From Verrucomicrobiia bacterium (lineage in GTDB: Bacteria; Verrucomicrobiota; Verrucomicrobiia; Limisphaerales; CAIMTB01): a DNA stretch of 64,000 nucleotides. Shown here piece after piece: positions 8,965-18,693 of the stretch. Location of the stretch: the NCBI GenBank assembly GCA_019634625.1, contig JAHCBA010000027.1:1-64000 (forward strand), written 5' to 3'. The translations under genes were made by a program, and so were the position numbers. The notes beneath the pieces are model-generated. The model was not told where the DNA came from, ran no database searches, and was given only the letters and a program-made list of their open reading frames with translations. Within the stretch, counting starts at the first letter, position 1, and each line of letters begins with the position of its first letter.

Positions 8965-11097
8965 ATGAAGGCATGGATGGTCTGGCCCTTGCTCGCGGTG
9001 GTGGTCTCGTGCGCTCATCGGCCGGTGCAACGGGTGACCATGGACTATCCGCAAACGCGCCGGGAGGCGGTGTCGGACACGTATCACGGGGTGACGGTGG
9101 AGGATCCGTACCGGTGGCTGGAGGATGACCGGTCGGAGGAGACGGCGGCGTGGGTGGAGGCGCAGAACCGGGTGACGTTTGGGTATCTGGAGGCGATTCC
9201 GGAGCGGGCGGCGATCTCGAACCGGCTGACGCGGCTGTGGAACTTCGAGCGTTGGGGCAATCCGGGGCGGCGGGGGGAGCGGTATTTTGTGTCGAGGAAC
9301 GACGGTCTTCAGAACCAGTCGGTGCTGTACACACTGGAGGGATTGGAGGGTGAGATGCGGGTGCTGCTGGATCCCAACCGGCTTTCGGAGGACGGGACGG
9401 TGGCGTTGAGCGGGGCGACGGCGACGGAGGACGGGGCGCGACTGGCGTACGGGGTGGCGCGGTCGGGATCGGACTGGCAGGAATGGCGGGTGCGGGATGT
9501 GCGGACGGGGGAGGATCTTCCCGACGAGATCCGTTGGGTGAAGTTTTCGCGGGCCTCGTGGACGCGGGACGGGCTGGGGTTCTACTACAGCCGGTACGAC
9601 GCACCGCCGGAGGGGGCACGACTGACGCAGGCGAACTACTTCCACAAGCTGTATTACCACCGGCTGGGAACACCGCAGGACGAGGACGAGCTGGTGTATC
9701 ACCGGCCGGACCGGAAGGAATGGAACTTCAGCGGCACGGTGACGGATGACGGGCGGTATCTGGTGATTGTGGCGTACGAGGGGACGGATCCGCGGAACCG
9801 GGTGCTCTACCGGGACCTGACGGTGGAGGGATCGCCGGTGGTGGAATTGCTGATGGACTTCGACGCGGACTACACGTTCATCGACAACGACGGGCCGGTA
9901 TTCTGGTTTCGGACGGATCTGACAGCACCGCGGGCGCGGGTGATTGCGATCGACGTGACGCGACCGGAGCGGGAGGCGTGGCGGGAGGTGATCCCGGAAG
10001 CCGAGGACACGCTGACGCGGGTTTCGGTGGTGGGGGACCGGTTCCTTGCGCATTACCTGAAGGATGCGCGGAGTGTGGTGAAGGTGTTCGGGCTGGACGG
10101 GGGATTGGAGCGGGAGGTGGATCTGCCGGGACTGGGATCGGCGTCGGGATTTGACGGGAAGCGGACGGACCGGGAGACCTTCTACACGTTCACCGGGTTC
10201 ACCATGCCGGCGACGGTGTACCGGTACGACGTGGAGACGGGGACCAGCACGGTATGGCGGCGGCCGAGGGTGGATTTCGATTCGGACGCCTACGAGACGC
10301 GGCAGGTGTTTTACGCGAGCAAGGACGGGACGCGGATTCCGATGTTTGTGACGCACCGGAAAGGCTTGGCGCTGAACGGGCGGAATCCGACGTACCTTTA
10401 CGGGTACGGGGGGTTCAACATCAGTCTGACGCCGTCGTTCTCGGTGGCGATCGCCGCTTGGCTGGAGATGGGGGGGGTGTATGCGATGCCGAATCTACGG
10501 GGCGGCGGGGAGTATGGGGAGGCGTGGCACAAGGCGGGGATCAAGCTGAACAAGCAGAATGTATTCGATGATTTCATCGCGGCGGCGGAATGGTTGATCG
10601 CCAACGGGTACACGGCCCCGGAGCGGTTGGCGATCGGGGGCGGGAGCAACGGCGGGTTGCTGGTGGGAGCGTGCATGACGCAGCGGCCGGAATTGTTTGG
10701 GGCGGCGCTGCCGGCGGTGGGGGTGCTGGACATGCTGCGGTTCCATCGGTTCACCATCGGGTGGGCCTGGACCAGCGACTACGGGAGCAGTGACGATCCT
10801 GAGGAATTCCGGGCGTTGCACGCGTACTCGCCGTATCACCGGCTGCGTCCGGGAGTGCGGTACCCGAGCACGATGGTGACCACGGCGGATCACGACGACC
10901 GGGTGGTGCCGGCGCACAGTTTCAAGTTTGCGGCGCGGCTACAGGAGATGCATGCGGGGCCGAATCCGGTCCTGATCCGGATCGAGACCAAGGCGGGTCA
11001 CGGGGCGGGGAAGCCGACGAGCAAACTCATTGCCGAGGCGGCAGACCGGTGGGCGTTCCTGGTGCGGGAACTGGGGATGCGGGTGCCGTGGAGGTAG
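8965..11097 (+). CDS. Prolyl oligopeptidase family serine peptidase (S9A)
   Basis: 710 residues. The start is set at the ATG giving MKAWMVWPLLAVVVSCAHRP, a signal with a lipobox-like LLAVVVSC; in-frame codons further upstream run through repeat DNA and are unlikely to be translated. The N-terminal beta-propeller is followed by an alpha/beta-hydrolase domain with the triad Ser561 (GGSNGG), an Asp of DHDDRVV (642-645) and His679 (GHGAGKP), spaced as in pig prolyl oligopeptidase. The enzyme is expected to cleave proline-containing oligopeptides, probably in the periplasm or anchored to a membrane. It is flanked on both sides by the same ~55-bp repeat. Confidence 0.95.
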   Translation: MKAWMVWPLLAVVVSCAHRPVQRVTMDYPQTRREAVSDTYHGVTVEDPYRWLEDDRSEETAAWVEAQNRVTFGYLEAIPERAAISNRLTRLWNFERWGNPGRRGERYFVSRNDGLQNQSVLYTLEGLEGEMRVLLDPNRLSEDGTVALSGATATEDGARLAYGVARSGSDWQEWRVRDVRTGEDLPDEIRWVKFSRASWTRDGLGFYYSRYDAPPEGARLTQANYFHKLYYHRLGTPQDEDELVYHRPDRKEWNFSGTVTDDGRYLVIVAYEGTDPRNRVLYRDLTVEGSPVVELLMDFDADYTFIDNDGPVFWFRTDLTAPRARVIAIDVTRPEREAWREVIPEAEDTLTRVSVVGDRFLAHYLKDARSVVKVFGLDGGLEREVDLPGLGSASGFDGKRTDRETFYTFTGFTMPATVYRYDVETGTSTVWRRPRVDFDSDAYETRQVFYASKDGTRIPMFVTHRKGLALNGRNPTYLYGYGGFNISLTPSFSVAIAAWLEMGGVYAMPNLRGGGEYGEAWHKAGIKLNKQNVFDDFIAAAEWLIANGYTAPERLAIGGGSNGGLLVGACMTQRPELFGAALPAVGVLDMLRFHRFTIGWAWTSDYGSSDDPEEFRALHAYSPYHRLRPGVRYPSTMVTTADHDDRVVPAHSFKFAARLQEMHAGPNPVLIRIETKAGHGAGKPTSKLIAEAADRWAFLVRELGMRVPWR

Positions 11098-11108
11098 GGG
11101 GGAAGTCT

Positions 11109-11127
11109 GGAAACCCTCCGGGTTTCC
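11109..11127 (+). terminator. Stem-loop just after the prolyl oligopeptidase stop
   Basis: Perfect 8-bp arms GGAAACCC and GGGTTTCC with a TCC loop, 11 nt after the stop codon. No T-run follows, so it may be a weak terminator or part of the repeat that begins 3 nt later. Confidence 0.45.
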
Positions 11128-11129
11128 GG

Positions 11130-11186
11130 GCCTGCGGGTTCGAGGACCAGGACGAGTACCGCCCTTCGGGCTGAGTACGAGGACTG
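11130..11186 (+). repeat. Dispersed ~55-bp repeat, copy downstream of prolyl oligopeptidase
   Basis: Direct copy of 8802-8856: GCCTGCGGGTTCGAGGACCA, then CCGCCCTTCGGG and GAGTACGAG. Confidence 0.9.
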
Positions 11187-11220
11187 AGGAGGGAGAAGGG
11201 GTGTGGTGCAATGGGTTGTG

Positions 11221-11340
11221 GACTCGCGGAGCTCGTCCCTCCGAAAGGTGGAATGCGGTGGTGAAATCGGAGGGCTGAGGACTGCGAGGCGCAGGGAAGG
11301 GGTGCGATGGGAAGGGGACTTGCGGAGCTCGTCCCTCCGA
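11221..11340. repeat. Two copies of the GCGGAGCTCGTCCCTCCGA repeat
   Basis: GCGGAGCTCGTCCCTCCGA occurs at 11226-11244 and again ending at 11340, both in plus orientation. An inverted copy is at 28616-28640 next to topB. The spacer between the two copies here contains no gene. Confidence 0.85.
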
Positions 11341-11368
11341 ATCACCGGTCGCGCCTGCGCGTTCCCCG

Positions 11369-12091
11369 TCAGCGGCCGATGGCGAGGCGTTCGGCGAGGC
11401 GCGGGGGCAGGCCGGCGTCGAGGATCTTCTTCTGAGCCTTGGCGATGTCGTAGGGGAGGCGCCGGAGTTCGATGGTGTTCTCCGTGGTATCGTAGATGAC
11501 GTAGGCGGCGCGGGGATTGTTGTCGCGGGGTTGTCCGACGCTGCCGACGTTGACGAAGTACTTCTTGCCGGGCTCGATGCGGAAGCGGGAGTAGGTGCCG
11601 CCCTTGACGACGCTGTCGCGGACGAAGGCGACAGGGACGTGGGTATGGCCGAAGAAGCAGACGGAGGTGTTCTGGTAGGTGAAGCTGGAGGCGGCCTCGA
11701 GTTTGTCGAAGACGTACTGCCAGCGCTGGGGGGCGTCGAGGGTGGCGTGGACGATGGTGAAGCTGCCGACGAGGCGGAGGTATTTCAGGTCATGGAGCCA
11801 CTTGCGATCCTCGGCGCTGAGCTGCTGTCGGGTCCAGGCGACGGCTTCGAGGGCGAGGGGGTTGAAGCCCTCGGCAAAGGCGTCGTTGGAGCAGTACTCG
11901 TCGTGGTTGCCCTTGACGCAGGGCATGTTCATGTCGCGAACGATGTCGAGGCACTGTTTGGGGTTGGCGCCGTAGCCGACGACATCGCCGAGGCAGACGT
12001 AGTGGGTGCAGCGCTGCTCCTTGGTGTCGGCGAGGACGACCTCGAAGGCGTCGAGGTTGGCGTGGATGTCGGCGATGATCGCGTATCTCAT
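11369..12091 (-). CDS. Calcineurin-like metallophosphoesterase (YfcE/MJ0936-type)
   Basis: 240 residues starting MRYAIIADIHAN. All metal-binding motifs are present: DIHAN, GDVVGYG, GNHDE, HATL and GHTHVP. Proteins of this family are small cytoplasmic phosphodiesterases or protein phosphatases; the substrate cannot be told from sequence. The start is chosen at the methionine directly before the first metal motif, since the in-frame extension of 37 residues would overlap the upstream acylphosphatase. It lies 10 bp after the acylphosphatase gene and is probably co-transcribed with it. Confidence 0.92.
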   Translation of the reverse strand: MRYAIIADIHANLDAFEVVLADTKEQRCTHYVCLGDVVGYGANPKQCLDIVRDMNMPCVKGNHDEYCSNDAFAEGFNPLALEAVAWTRQQLSAEDRKWLHDLKYLRLVGSFTIVHATLDAPQRWQYVFDKLEAASSFTYQNTSVCFFGHTHVPVAFVRDSVVKGGTYSRFRIEPGKKYFVNVGSVGQPRDNNPRAAYVIYDTTENTIELRRLPYDIAKAQKKILDAGLPPRLAERLAIGR

Positions 12092-12101
12092 CTTGCGTGT
12101 A

Positions 12102-12386
12102 CTACCGCAGGATCTGGAATCCACGCAGATCGCCGCGCGGCTCGGTCCATTGAACGGTTTCGTTTCGGATACAGGGGCCCAGGCCGGAATCCCGGAGGGC
12201 AAGGCGGAAGGCTTCGAGTTCCCCGCGGGCGCCCTCGGCGATCAGTTCCACCGATCCGTCGGTACAGTTCCGCACCGTGCCGCAGACGTCAAAGCCGCGC
12301 GCGAGTTCGCGCGCGGTGTAGCGGAAGCCGACACCCTGAACCTTTCCCGAGTACTGCACGATGACGCGTTGACGCTCTGCCTTCAC
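12102..12386 (-). CDS. acyP: Acylphosphatase
   Basis: A 94-residue protein, the normal length for the family, with a GTG start. It has the acylphosphatase signature VQGVGFRY (catalytic Arg22) and GTVRNCTDGSVE (catalytic Asn40). It hydrolyses carboxyl-phosphate bonds of acyl phosphates in the cytoplasm. It is the first gene of a short minus-strand pair with the metallophosphoesterase. The ISKra4-type insertion ends about 130 bp upstream and may have separated it from its original promoter. Confidence 0.95.
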   Translation of the reverse strand: MKAERQRVIVQYSGKVQGVGFRYTARELARGFDVCGTVRNCTDGSVELIAEGARGELEAFRLALRDSGLGPCIRNETVQWTEPRGDLRGFQILR

Positions 12387-12517
12387 ACCGCCGTTTCCAA
12401 CCTTCCGGCATATCGCATCGTTGCCGAAGGATCGGGGACCGACCCTTCCGGGAACGAACGCGGGGGACGATTGAAGCGGAAGGGGGGCACTGGCCTCAAT
12501 GTTTTTGATGGGTGGCG

Positions 12518-12526
12518 GGGAGCAGC
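12518..12526. repeat. 9-bp target-site duplication, left copy
   Basis: GGGAGCAGC directly abuts the left terminal inverted repeat of the insertion; the identical 9 bp is at 14287-14295. Confidence 0.8.
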
Positions 12527-12548
12527 GGGTGTCGGACCAAAATCTTCA

Positions 12549-13850
12549 TTAAGCAGCCAGCGCGAGGGAGTCGTTGCGGGCGGAGTGGAGGTTAAGCCTG
12601 AGTTTCCAGAATTCCGAGGTGCGTCGGCTGCTATGAATGCACCGCAAGGCGAGGATGTTCTCCGCTCCCGGTTCTGACCACCGCATGCCGGACTGTTTGC
12701 ATCGCGCCCCGATGACGGTCTTGCAACCGGCTTCGACGACACCCGAACCGATGAAGTACCCCTTCGCGCGGAAGGTGCCGTACTGCATGCGCTCGACGTT
12801 GTTCACGAAGTAGCCCAAGGCCGAGTCGACCGCAGCCTCGGCTGACCGGCCGCGTGACTCCCGTCGGCTCTGGTCGATCAGACCGCGGACTCCGTCGCGC
12901 AGCAGGCGCTTGGCCCAGCGACGAAGTCGGGCCTTGTAGTCGGGATGATCCTTGCCGATGAGCGCGTCCAGGACCGTGCCCGCATGTTCCATGGCGTGGA
13001 AGAAGTCGACGATCTGGATGGCATCCTTGAAGCAGTCGCGCCCCATGCGCTCCAAACCGGCGGCGCCGTCGATCAGAAGCACCACCTGCTTGGCCGTGCC
13101 CATCCCCCGGCGGAGCGCTTCCCGGCGCAGGATGGGGCCGAACTGATCGATGGACTCGAGGCTGGAGACATAGGTCGTCGACTCGTGGTCACGGATAGGG
13201 TGCCCCTCGGGATCGCGGCCGTGCTGGGTGAACACGCAGCCAAGGTACACTTGGGCTGTCTTGGCCGAGCCGTCGGGTTGCTTTCCGCGCCGGCCGGCCA
13301 GGACTTCCTTGCGCATGGGAATGCCGGTACCATCGCCACTGACGTACAGGACAGAAGCGTCGGTCGAACCCAACGGCCCCTCCCGTTCCTGCCACGCCTG
13401 GGCGGCCGAACCAACCCGTTGGACCACGCGCTGGATTTGGCGGGCGCAAACGCGGATGCCACCGGTTTCGGCGAGGTGGCGCTCGGCTTTGTCGAAGCCG
13501 GTTTCGTCGGCGCCTTCCAGGCACATCAAGCGTGCCAAGGCTGGGGTGTACGCGACCTCCAGGCCCAGGGCGGCATCAGCGGGGAAATGACCCTGCTTGC
13601 GACGGGGGTTGTAGTAATAGTCGCGCTCGATGGCGAAGGAGCCAAAGAGGCATTGAACATCGAGCACCTGCCGGCCCTTGAAATGTTCTCCCGGCTTGGG
13701 CTGGTAGGAGCGATCGATGCGCTCGGCCGCCTGCTGCAGCAGGAAACCGACGAGGGCGGTGGCGGGTTTGAAGATCGCGGTACGGACCAAGGTCTCGAGC
13801 TGCTGCACCGCCTCGCCCGAGGGCGCCTGGGCGGAGAACCTCGCCATCAA
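12549..13850 (-). CDS. ISKra4-family transposase, main frame (OrfB)
   Basis: 433 residues in the open frame from its first possible internal start; the frame stays open further upstream to the A9 tract, where it would be entered by a -1 shift from OrfA. Sequence such as YVSGDGTGIPMRK, VLLIDGAAG, DFFHAMEH and GYFIGSGVVEAGCKTVIGAR is typical of ISKra4 transposases, with acidic residues of a DDE-type catalytic core. The C terminus ends about 20 bp from the left inverted repeat. No frame damage was seen. It could be made alone from an internal TTG/ATG, but fusion to OrfA is more likely. Confidence 0.9.
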   Translation of the reverse strand: MMARFSAQAPSGEAVQQLETLVRTAIFKPATALVGFLLQQAAERIDRSYQPKPGEHFKGRQVLDVQCLFGSFAIERDYYYNPRRKQGHFPADAALGLEVAYTPALARLMCLEGADETGFDKAERHLAETGGIRVCARQIQRVVQRVGSAAQAWQEREGPLGSTDASVLYVSGDGTGIPMRKEVLAGRRGKQPDGSAKTAQVYLGCVFTQHGRDPEGHPIRDHESTTYVSSLESIDQFGPILRREALRRGMGTAKQVVLLIDGAAGLERMGRDCFKDAIQIVDFFHAMEHAGTVLDALIGKDHPDYKARLRRWAKRLLRDGVRGLIDQSRRESRGRSAEAAVDSALGYFVNNVERMQYGTFRAKGYFIGSGVVEAGCKTVIGARCKQSGMRWSEPGAENILALRCIHSSRRTSEFWKLRLNLHSARNDSLALAA

Positions 13851-14203
13851 GTCCGAGATCTCGGCTTCCTGGGCGAGGAGGCAGGGGAGATCTTTTTTTT
13901 TAGGGAATCCGGGAAGCGGTTCTGCCGGGTGTGATCGACGGTGAGATCGATGAAGGCTTGGGCGAGGGCCTCGAACTGGAGGCGGTTGTCGATGGCGGCC
14001 TGGAGGGCGGGGGCGTCGTCTGCGGAGACGCGTTGGGTTTGGTTGGTGCCGTCGTTCCAGACCTGGTGTTTGAAGTAGGGGCCGGTCTTGGAGCCTGAGG
14101 GAGAAGCACGAAACTCGGCCTTGAGGCTGCCGAGTTCCATGGAGTCGAGGGCGGCCATTTGCTGGAGGAGTGCGGTGCGTTTGGCGAGAAAGGAGTCGCT
14201 CAT
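13847..14203 (-). CDS. ISKra4 OrfA (upstream frame of the transposase)
   Basis: 118 residues as read without a shift, starting MSDSFLAKRTALLQQMAALD. It lies 83 bp inside the right end of the element. Up to residue ~100 (HTRQNRFPDSLKKK) it looks like real coding sequence; after the A9 run the zero-frame continues only as low-complexity SPASSPRKPRSRT and stops, while the -1 frame runs straight into the transposase. It is therefore probably the N-terminal part of a fused transposase, perhaps with a separate regulatory role when unfused. Confidence 0.8.
   Translation of the reverse strand: MSDSFLAKRTALLQQMAALDSMELGSLKAEFRASPSGSKTGPYFKHQVWNDGTNQTQRVSADDAPALQAAIDNRLQFEALAQAFIDLTVDHTRQNRFPDSLKKKISPASSPRKPRSRT
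13893..13901 (-). other. A9 slippery tract for -1 frameshifting between OrfA and OrfB
   Basis: On the coding strand the sequence is CTA AAA AAA AAG ATC. A -1 slip gives AAA GAT CTC CCC TGC and an open frame into MARFSAQ of the transposase. The -1 frame is closed immediately upstream by TAA formed from CTAA, so the frames overlap exactly at the A run. Ribosomal or transcriptional slippage would both work. Confidence 0.75.
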
Positions 14204-14286
14204 AGGGCCAATCTGTCTAGCCGCTAGACAGTTCGCATCAAAAAAGGGTCATAAACCGATCCTCTCCCGGAGTTTGTCATGCACCC

Positions 14287-14295
14287 GGGAGCAGC
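14287..14295. repeat. 9-bp target-site duplication, right copy
   Basis: GGGAGCAGC immediately outside the right end of the ISKra4-type element, identical to 12518-12526. Confidence 0.8.
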
Positions 14296-14311
14296 GGGGT
14301 GGCGGTGGGGA

Positions 14312-15094
14312 TCAGGCGGCGCCATCGCTGCCGGCGATGCGGTGACCGACGCCTTCGTGGAGGAGGGCCTTGAGGTAGGAGCGGTTGAGGCGGGTGATGA
14401 AATCGAGGCTGATTTCCTTGGGACAGACGGCGGCGCAGGAGCCGGTGACGGTGCAGGTGCCGAAGCCTTCGCCGTCCATGGCGGCGACCATGGCGAGGAC
14501 GCGTCGGTGACGTTCGGGCTGGCCCTGGGGGAGGAGGCCGAGGTGGGAGACCTTGGCGGCGACGAAGAGCATGGCGCTGGCGTTCTTGCAGGCGGCGACA
14601 CAGGCGCCGCAGCCGATGCACTGGGCGGCATCCATGGCGCGGTCGGCGACCTCCTTGGCGATGGGGATGGCATTGCCATCGGGGGCGGAGCCGGTCCGGA
14701 CGCTGATGTAGCCGCCGGCCTGGATGATGCGGTCGAAGGCCGACCGATCGACGACGAGGTCGCGGAGGATGGGGAAGGGCTGGGCGCGGAAGGGTTCGAT
14801 GGTGATGGTGTCGCCGTCGCGGAAGCTGCGGAGGTAGGTCTGGCAGGTGGCGATGGCGCGGCCGGGCCCGTGGGGTTTGCCGTTGATGGTGAGGCAGCAG
14901 GTGCCACAGATGCCTTCTCGGCAATCGTGGGCGAAGGCGATGGGTTCCTCTCCGCGGCTGGCGAGGCGGTCATTGACCACGTCCAGCATTTCGAGGAAGG
15001 ACATGTTGGGGTTGAGGTCGGGAGCTTCGTAGGTACGGAACTCGCCGGGGGCGGAGGGACCTTTCTGGCGCCAGACGCGGAGGTGAACTTTCAT
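14312..15094 (-). CDS. sdhB: Succinate dehydrogenase/fumarate reductase iron-sulfur subunit
   Basis: 260 residues. The N-terminal ferredoxin domain carries CREGICGTC (Cys58, 63, 66) and a fourth Cys84 for the [2Fe-2S] cluster; [13 protein letters not shown] and [14 protein letters not shown] supply ligands for the [4Fe-4S] and [3Fe-4S] clusters. It passes electrons from the flavoprotein to quinone through the membrane subunit. It is the last gene of sdhCAB, 37 bp after sdhA. Its stop lies 26 bp from the ISKra4 insertion. Confidence 0.95.
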   Translation of the reverse strand: MKVHLRVWRQKGPSAPGEFRTYEAPDLNPNMSFLEMLDVVNDRLASRGEEPIAFAHDCREGICGTCCLTINGKPHGPGRAIATCQTYLRSFRDGDTITIEPFRAQPFPILRDLVVDRSAFDRIIQAGGYISVRTGSAPDGNAIPIAKEVADRAMDAAQCIGCGACVAACKNASAMLFVAAKVSHLGLLPQGQPERHRRVLAMVAAMDGEGFGTCTVTGSCAAVCPKEISLDFITRLNRSYLKALLHEGVGHRIAGSDGAA

Positions 15095-15131
15095 GGAGGC
15101 AGGAGGAGGGAGAGGGGTTGGTTGAGGCGCC

Positions 15132-17045
<1,914 letters not shown>

Positions 17046-17064
17046 GGCGGGGGAGGGGGGGCGG

Positions 17065-17787
17065 TCAGGAGATGAGGCGGAGGTACACGGCGGCGGGGAT
17101 GGCGGCGTAGCCGGCGAAGATGGCGATGGCGAGGCCCTGGGCGATCCGTTCTAGGCGTTGCCGCCAGGCGCCCTCCATCCAGCCGAGGGATTGGAACATG
17201 GCGCTGGCGCCATGGCTGAGGTGGAGGGAGAGGAGGCCGACGGCGACCAGGTAGAAGACGGTCACGATGGGTTGGCGGAAGCCGGCGACGAGCATGGCGT
17301 GGACGTCGCGATACCCTTTTTGAGGGCCGTGTTCGACGACCAGTTGGGTGAAGTCCTTGGCCGGGCTGGTGGCGGGCAGGAGATTGACGGCAGGGGCCTG
17401 GACGGTGAAGTGGAGGAGGTGATAGACGACGAAGGCGGCGACCACGAGGCCGGTCATGAGCATGTGCCGGGACGCCCAACTGGCGGCGTAGGGAGTGGTG
17501 CCGGCGCCGTAGGAGGCGGGTCGGGCTGCCTTGTTGCGGAGGCTGAGGCTGATGGCGGCCCACAGGTGGAGTCCGACCACGGCGAGGAGGCCGAGGCGAA
17601 CGGTCCAAAGGACCGCGGCGTTGCTGTGGAGGAGGTGGCCGTAGGCGTTGATGCGCTCCTTGGGGAGGAACATCTGGAGATTGCCGACGAGGTGCCCGAT
17701 CACGAAGAGGAAGAGGGCGGCGCCGGTGGCTCCCATGATGACCTTCAGGCCGAGGGAAGACCGAACAAAGAGCAGCAGCGGTTTCAT
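17065..17787 (-). CDS. sdhC: Succinate dehydrogenase cytochrome b subunit (type B, di-haem)
   Basis: 240 residues with five hydrophobic segments, beginning [19 protein letters not shown]. Histidines in [25 protein letters not shown] and LLSLHLSHG fit the two-haem b558 family. It anchors the complex and reacts with quinone. There is no SdhD, as expected for this type. It is the first gene of sdhCAB, and a perfect 15-bp tandem duplication lies about 65-95 bp upstream of its start. Confidence 0.92.
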   Translation of the reverse strand: MKPLLLFVRSSLGLKVIMGATGAALFLFVIGHLVGNLQMFLPKERINAYGHLLHSNAAVLWTVRLGLLAVVGLHLWAAISLSLRNKAARPASYGAGTTPYAASWASRHMLMTGLVVAAFVVYHLLHFTVQAPAVNLLPATSPAKDFTQLVVEHGPQKGYRDVHAMLVAGFRQPIVTVFYLVAVGLLSLHLSHGASAMFQSLGWMEGAWRQRLERIAQGLAIAIFAGYAAIPAAVYLRLIS

Positions 17788-17852
17788 GACTCGCGATCCG
17801 ATCGACTACAATCCGCCAGGGCATGGAGGACGGTTCGCTGCAAAGGCCGGAG

Positions 17853-17882
17853 ACGACCCTTGGTGATACGACCCTTGGTGAT
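17853..17882. repeat. Perfect 15-bp tandem duplication upstream of sdhC
   Basis: ACGACCCTTGGTGAT occurs twice with no gap. It lies in the 185-bp space between sdhC and the HAD gene. It could be a pair of regulator binding sites or a recent duplication. Confidence 0.8.
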
Positions 17883-17972
17883 CATTAGTTGCTCACCTTC
17901 TTCCGGCCGGATTGCCTGGCTGAATCTTATGGAGAGTCTAGGGGGCGGGGTATCGTCCGGCGAGAGAAAACT

Positions 17973-18677
17973 TTACGCGGGCCGACCTTCGGAAGGCGCG
18001 GGAGGGCGGGTCCAGGCGAGCAGATCGCGGAGCGATTGGATCTGCAGGTCCTGGGAAGGGGCATCGCGGCGGAGGTGGAGGGCACGCAGGCCTGCGGCGG
18101 TGGCCCCGGCGAAATCGTTGCCGAGTTCGTCGCCGACATGGAGGACGGAGGCGGCGGGGCGGCCCAGTTGGCGGAGGGCTTCTTCGAAGATGACGGGGGA
18201 GGGTTTGGCGAAGCCGGTTTCGCAGGAGATGACGAGGCAGTCGAAGTAGCGGTCGAGGCGGAGGGCGGCGAGGAGGGGGCGGAGGCGTTCGTCCCAGTTG
18301 GAAACGATGCCGAGGTCGATGCCCTGGGCGGCGAGGGCGTCGAGGGTGGGGAGAACATCGTCGAAGACGCGCCAGGCGGACGGTTGGGCGAATTCGTCGT
18401 AGAGGGCGGGAAAGAGGGAGTCGGGGAGCGGCGCGGAAGTCAGGGGCGAGAAGACCTCGTGGACGAGGCGCTGCCAGTCGGAGCGGGAATGGTGGAAGGG
18501 TTGGATGCGGCGCCAGGCGTCCTGGAATCGGGATTGGAGGGCCTCCGGGGGAAGGGCGGGATAGCCATGACGGGCGGCGACGCGGGCATAGACAGCGCCG
18601 ACGGTAGGGTGGGGTTGCAGGAGGGTGCCGCCGACGTCGAAGGTGATCGCCTGGAGGGCAGGGTCGCTGAGGCTCAT
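17973..18677 (-). CDS. HAD-superfamily hydrolase, subfamily IA (HDHD3/REG-2-like)
   Basis: 234 residues. Motif I is TFDVGGTLL: the nucleophile Asp is present, but the usual second Asp two residues later is Gly, as in the HDHD3/REG-2 branch. Motif II is IVSNWDE, the lysine is in GFAKPSP, and motif IV is HVGDELGNDFAGA. It is probably a small-molecule phosphatase of unknown substrate, or a non-catalytic relative given the motif I change. The start is 16 bp after the stop of the esterase gene, so the two probably form an operon. Confidence 0.88.
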   Translation of the reverse strand: MSLSDPALQAITFDVGGTLLQPHPTVGAVYARVAARHGYPALPPEALQSRFQDAWRRIQPFHHSRSDWQRLVHEVFSPLTSAPLPDSLFPALYDEFAQPSAWRVFDDVLPTLDALAAQGIDLGIVSNWDERLRPLLAALRLDRYFDCLVISCETGFAKPSPVIFEEALRQLGRPAASVLHVGDELGNDFAGATAAGLRALHLRRDAPSQDLQIQSLRDLLAWTRPPAPSEGRPA

Positions 18678-18693
18678 GCGGGCGTCCCGTGGA

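Larger units (their letters stand above)
12527..14286 (-). mobile_element. ISKra4-family insertion sequence, complete (1760 bp)
   Basis: Ends were set from three agreeing signs: imperfect terminal inverted repeats (GGGTGTCGGACCAAA at the left, GGGTGCATGACAAA inward from the right), a 9-bp direct duplication outside both ends, and full coverage of two transposase reading frames. The element lies between acyP and sdhB and interrupts no recognisable gene. Both reading frames look intact, so it may still be mobile. Confidence 0.85.

Noticed and set aside
8524-10356. 610-codon minus-strand frame covering the heptamer array and prolyl oligopeptidase
   Set aside because: The repeat array reads as FQASGLS-like repeats and the rest is Arg/His/Pro-rich antisense of the peptidase.
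12528-14257. Alternative ends for the ISKra4-type element at GGTGTCGGACC and GGGTCATAAACC
   Set aside because: Weaker inverted repeat match and no target duplication; the ends at 12527 and 14286 give both.
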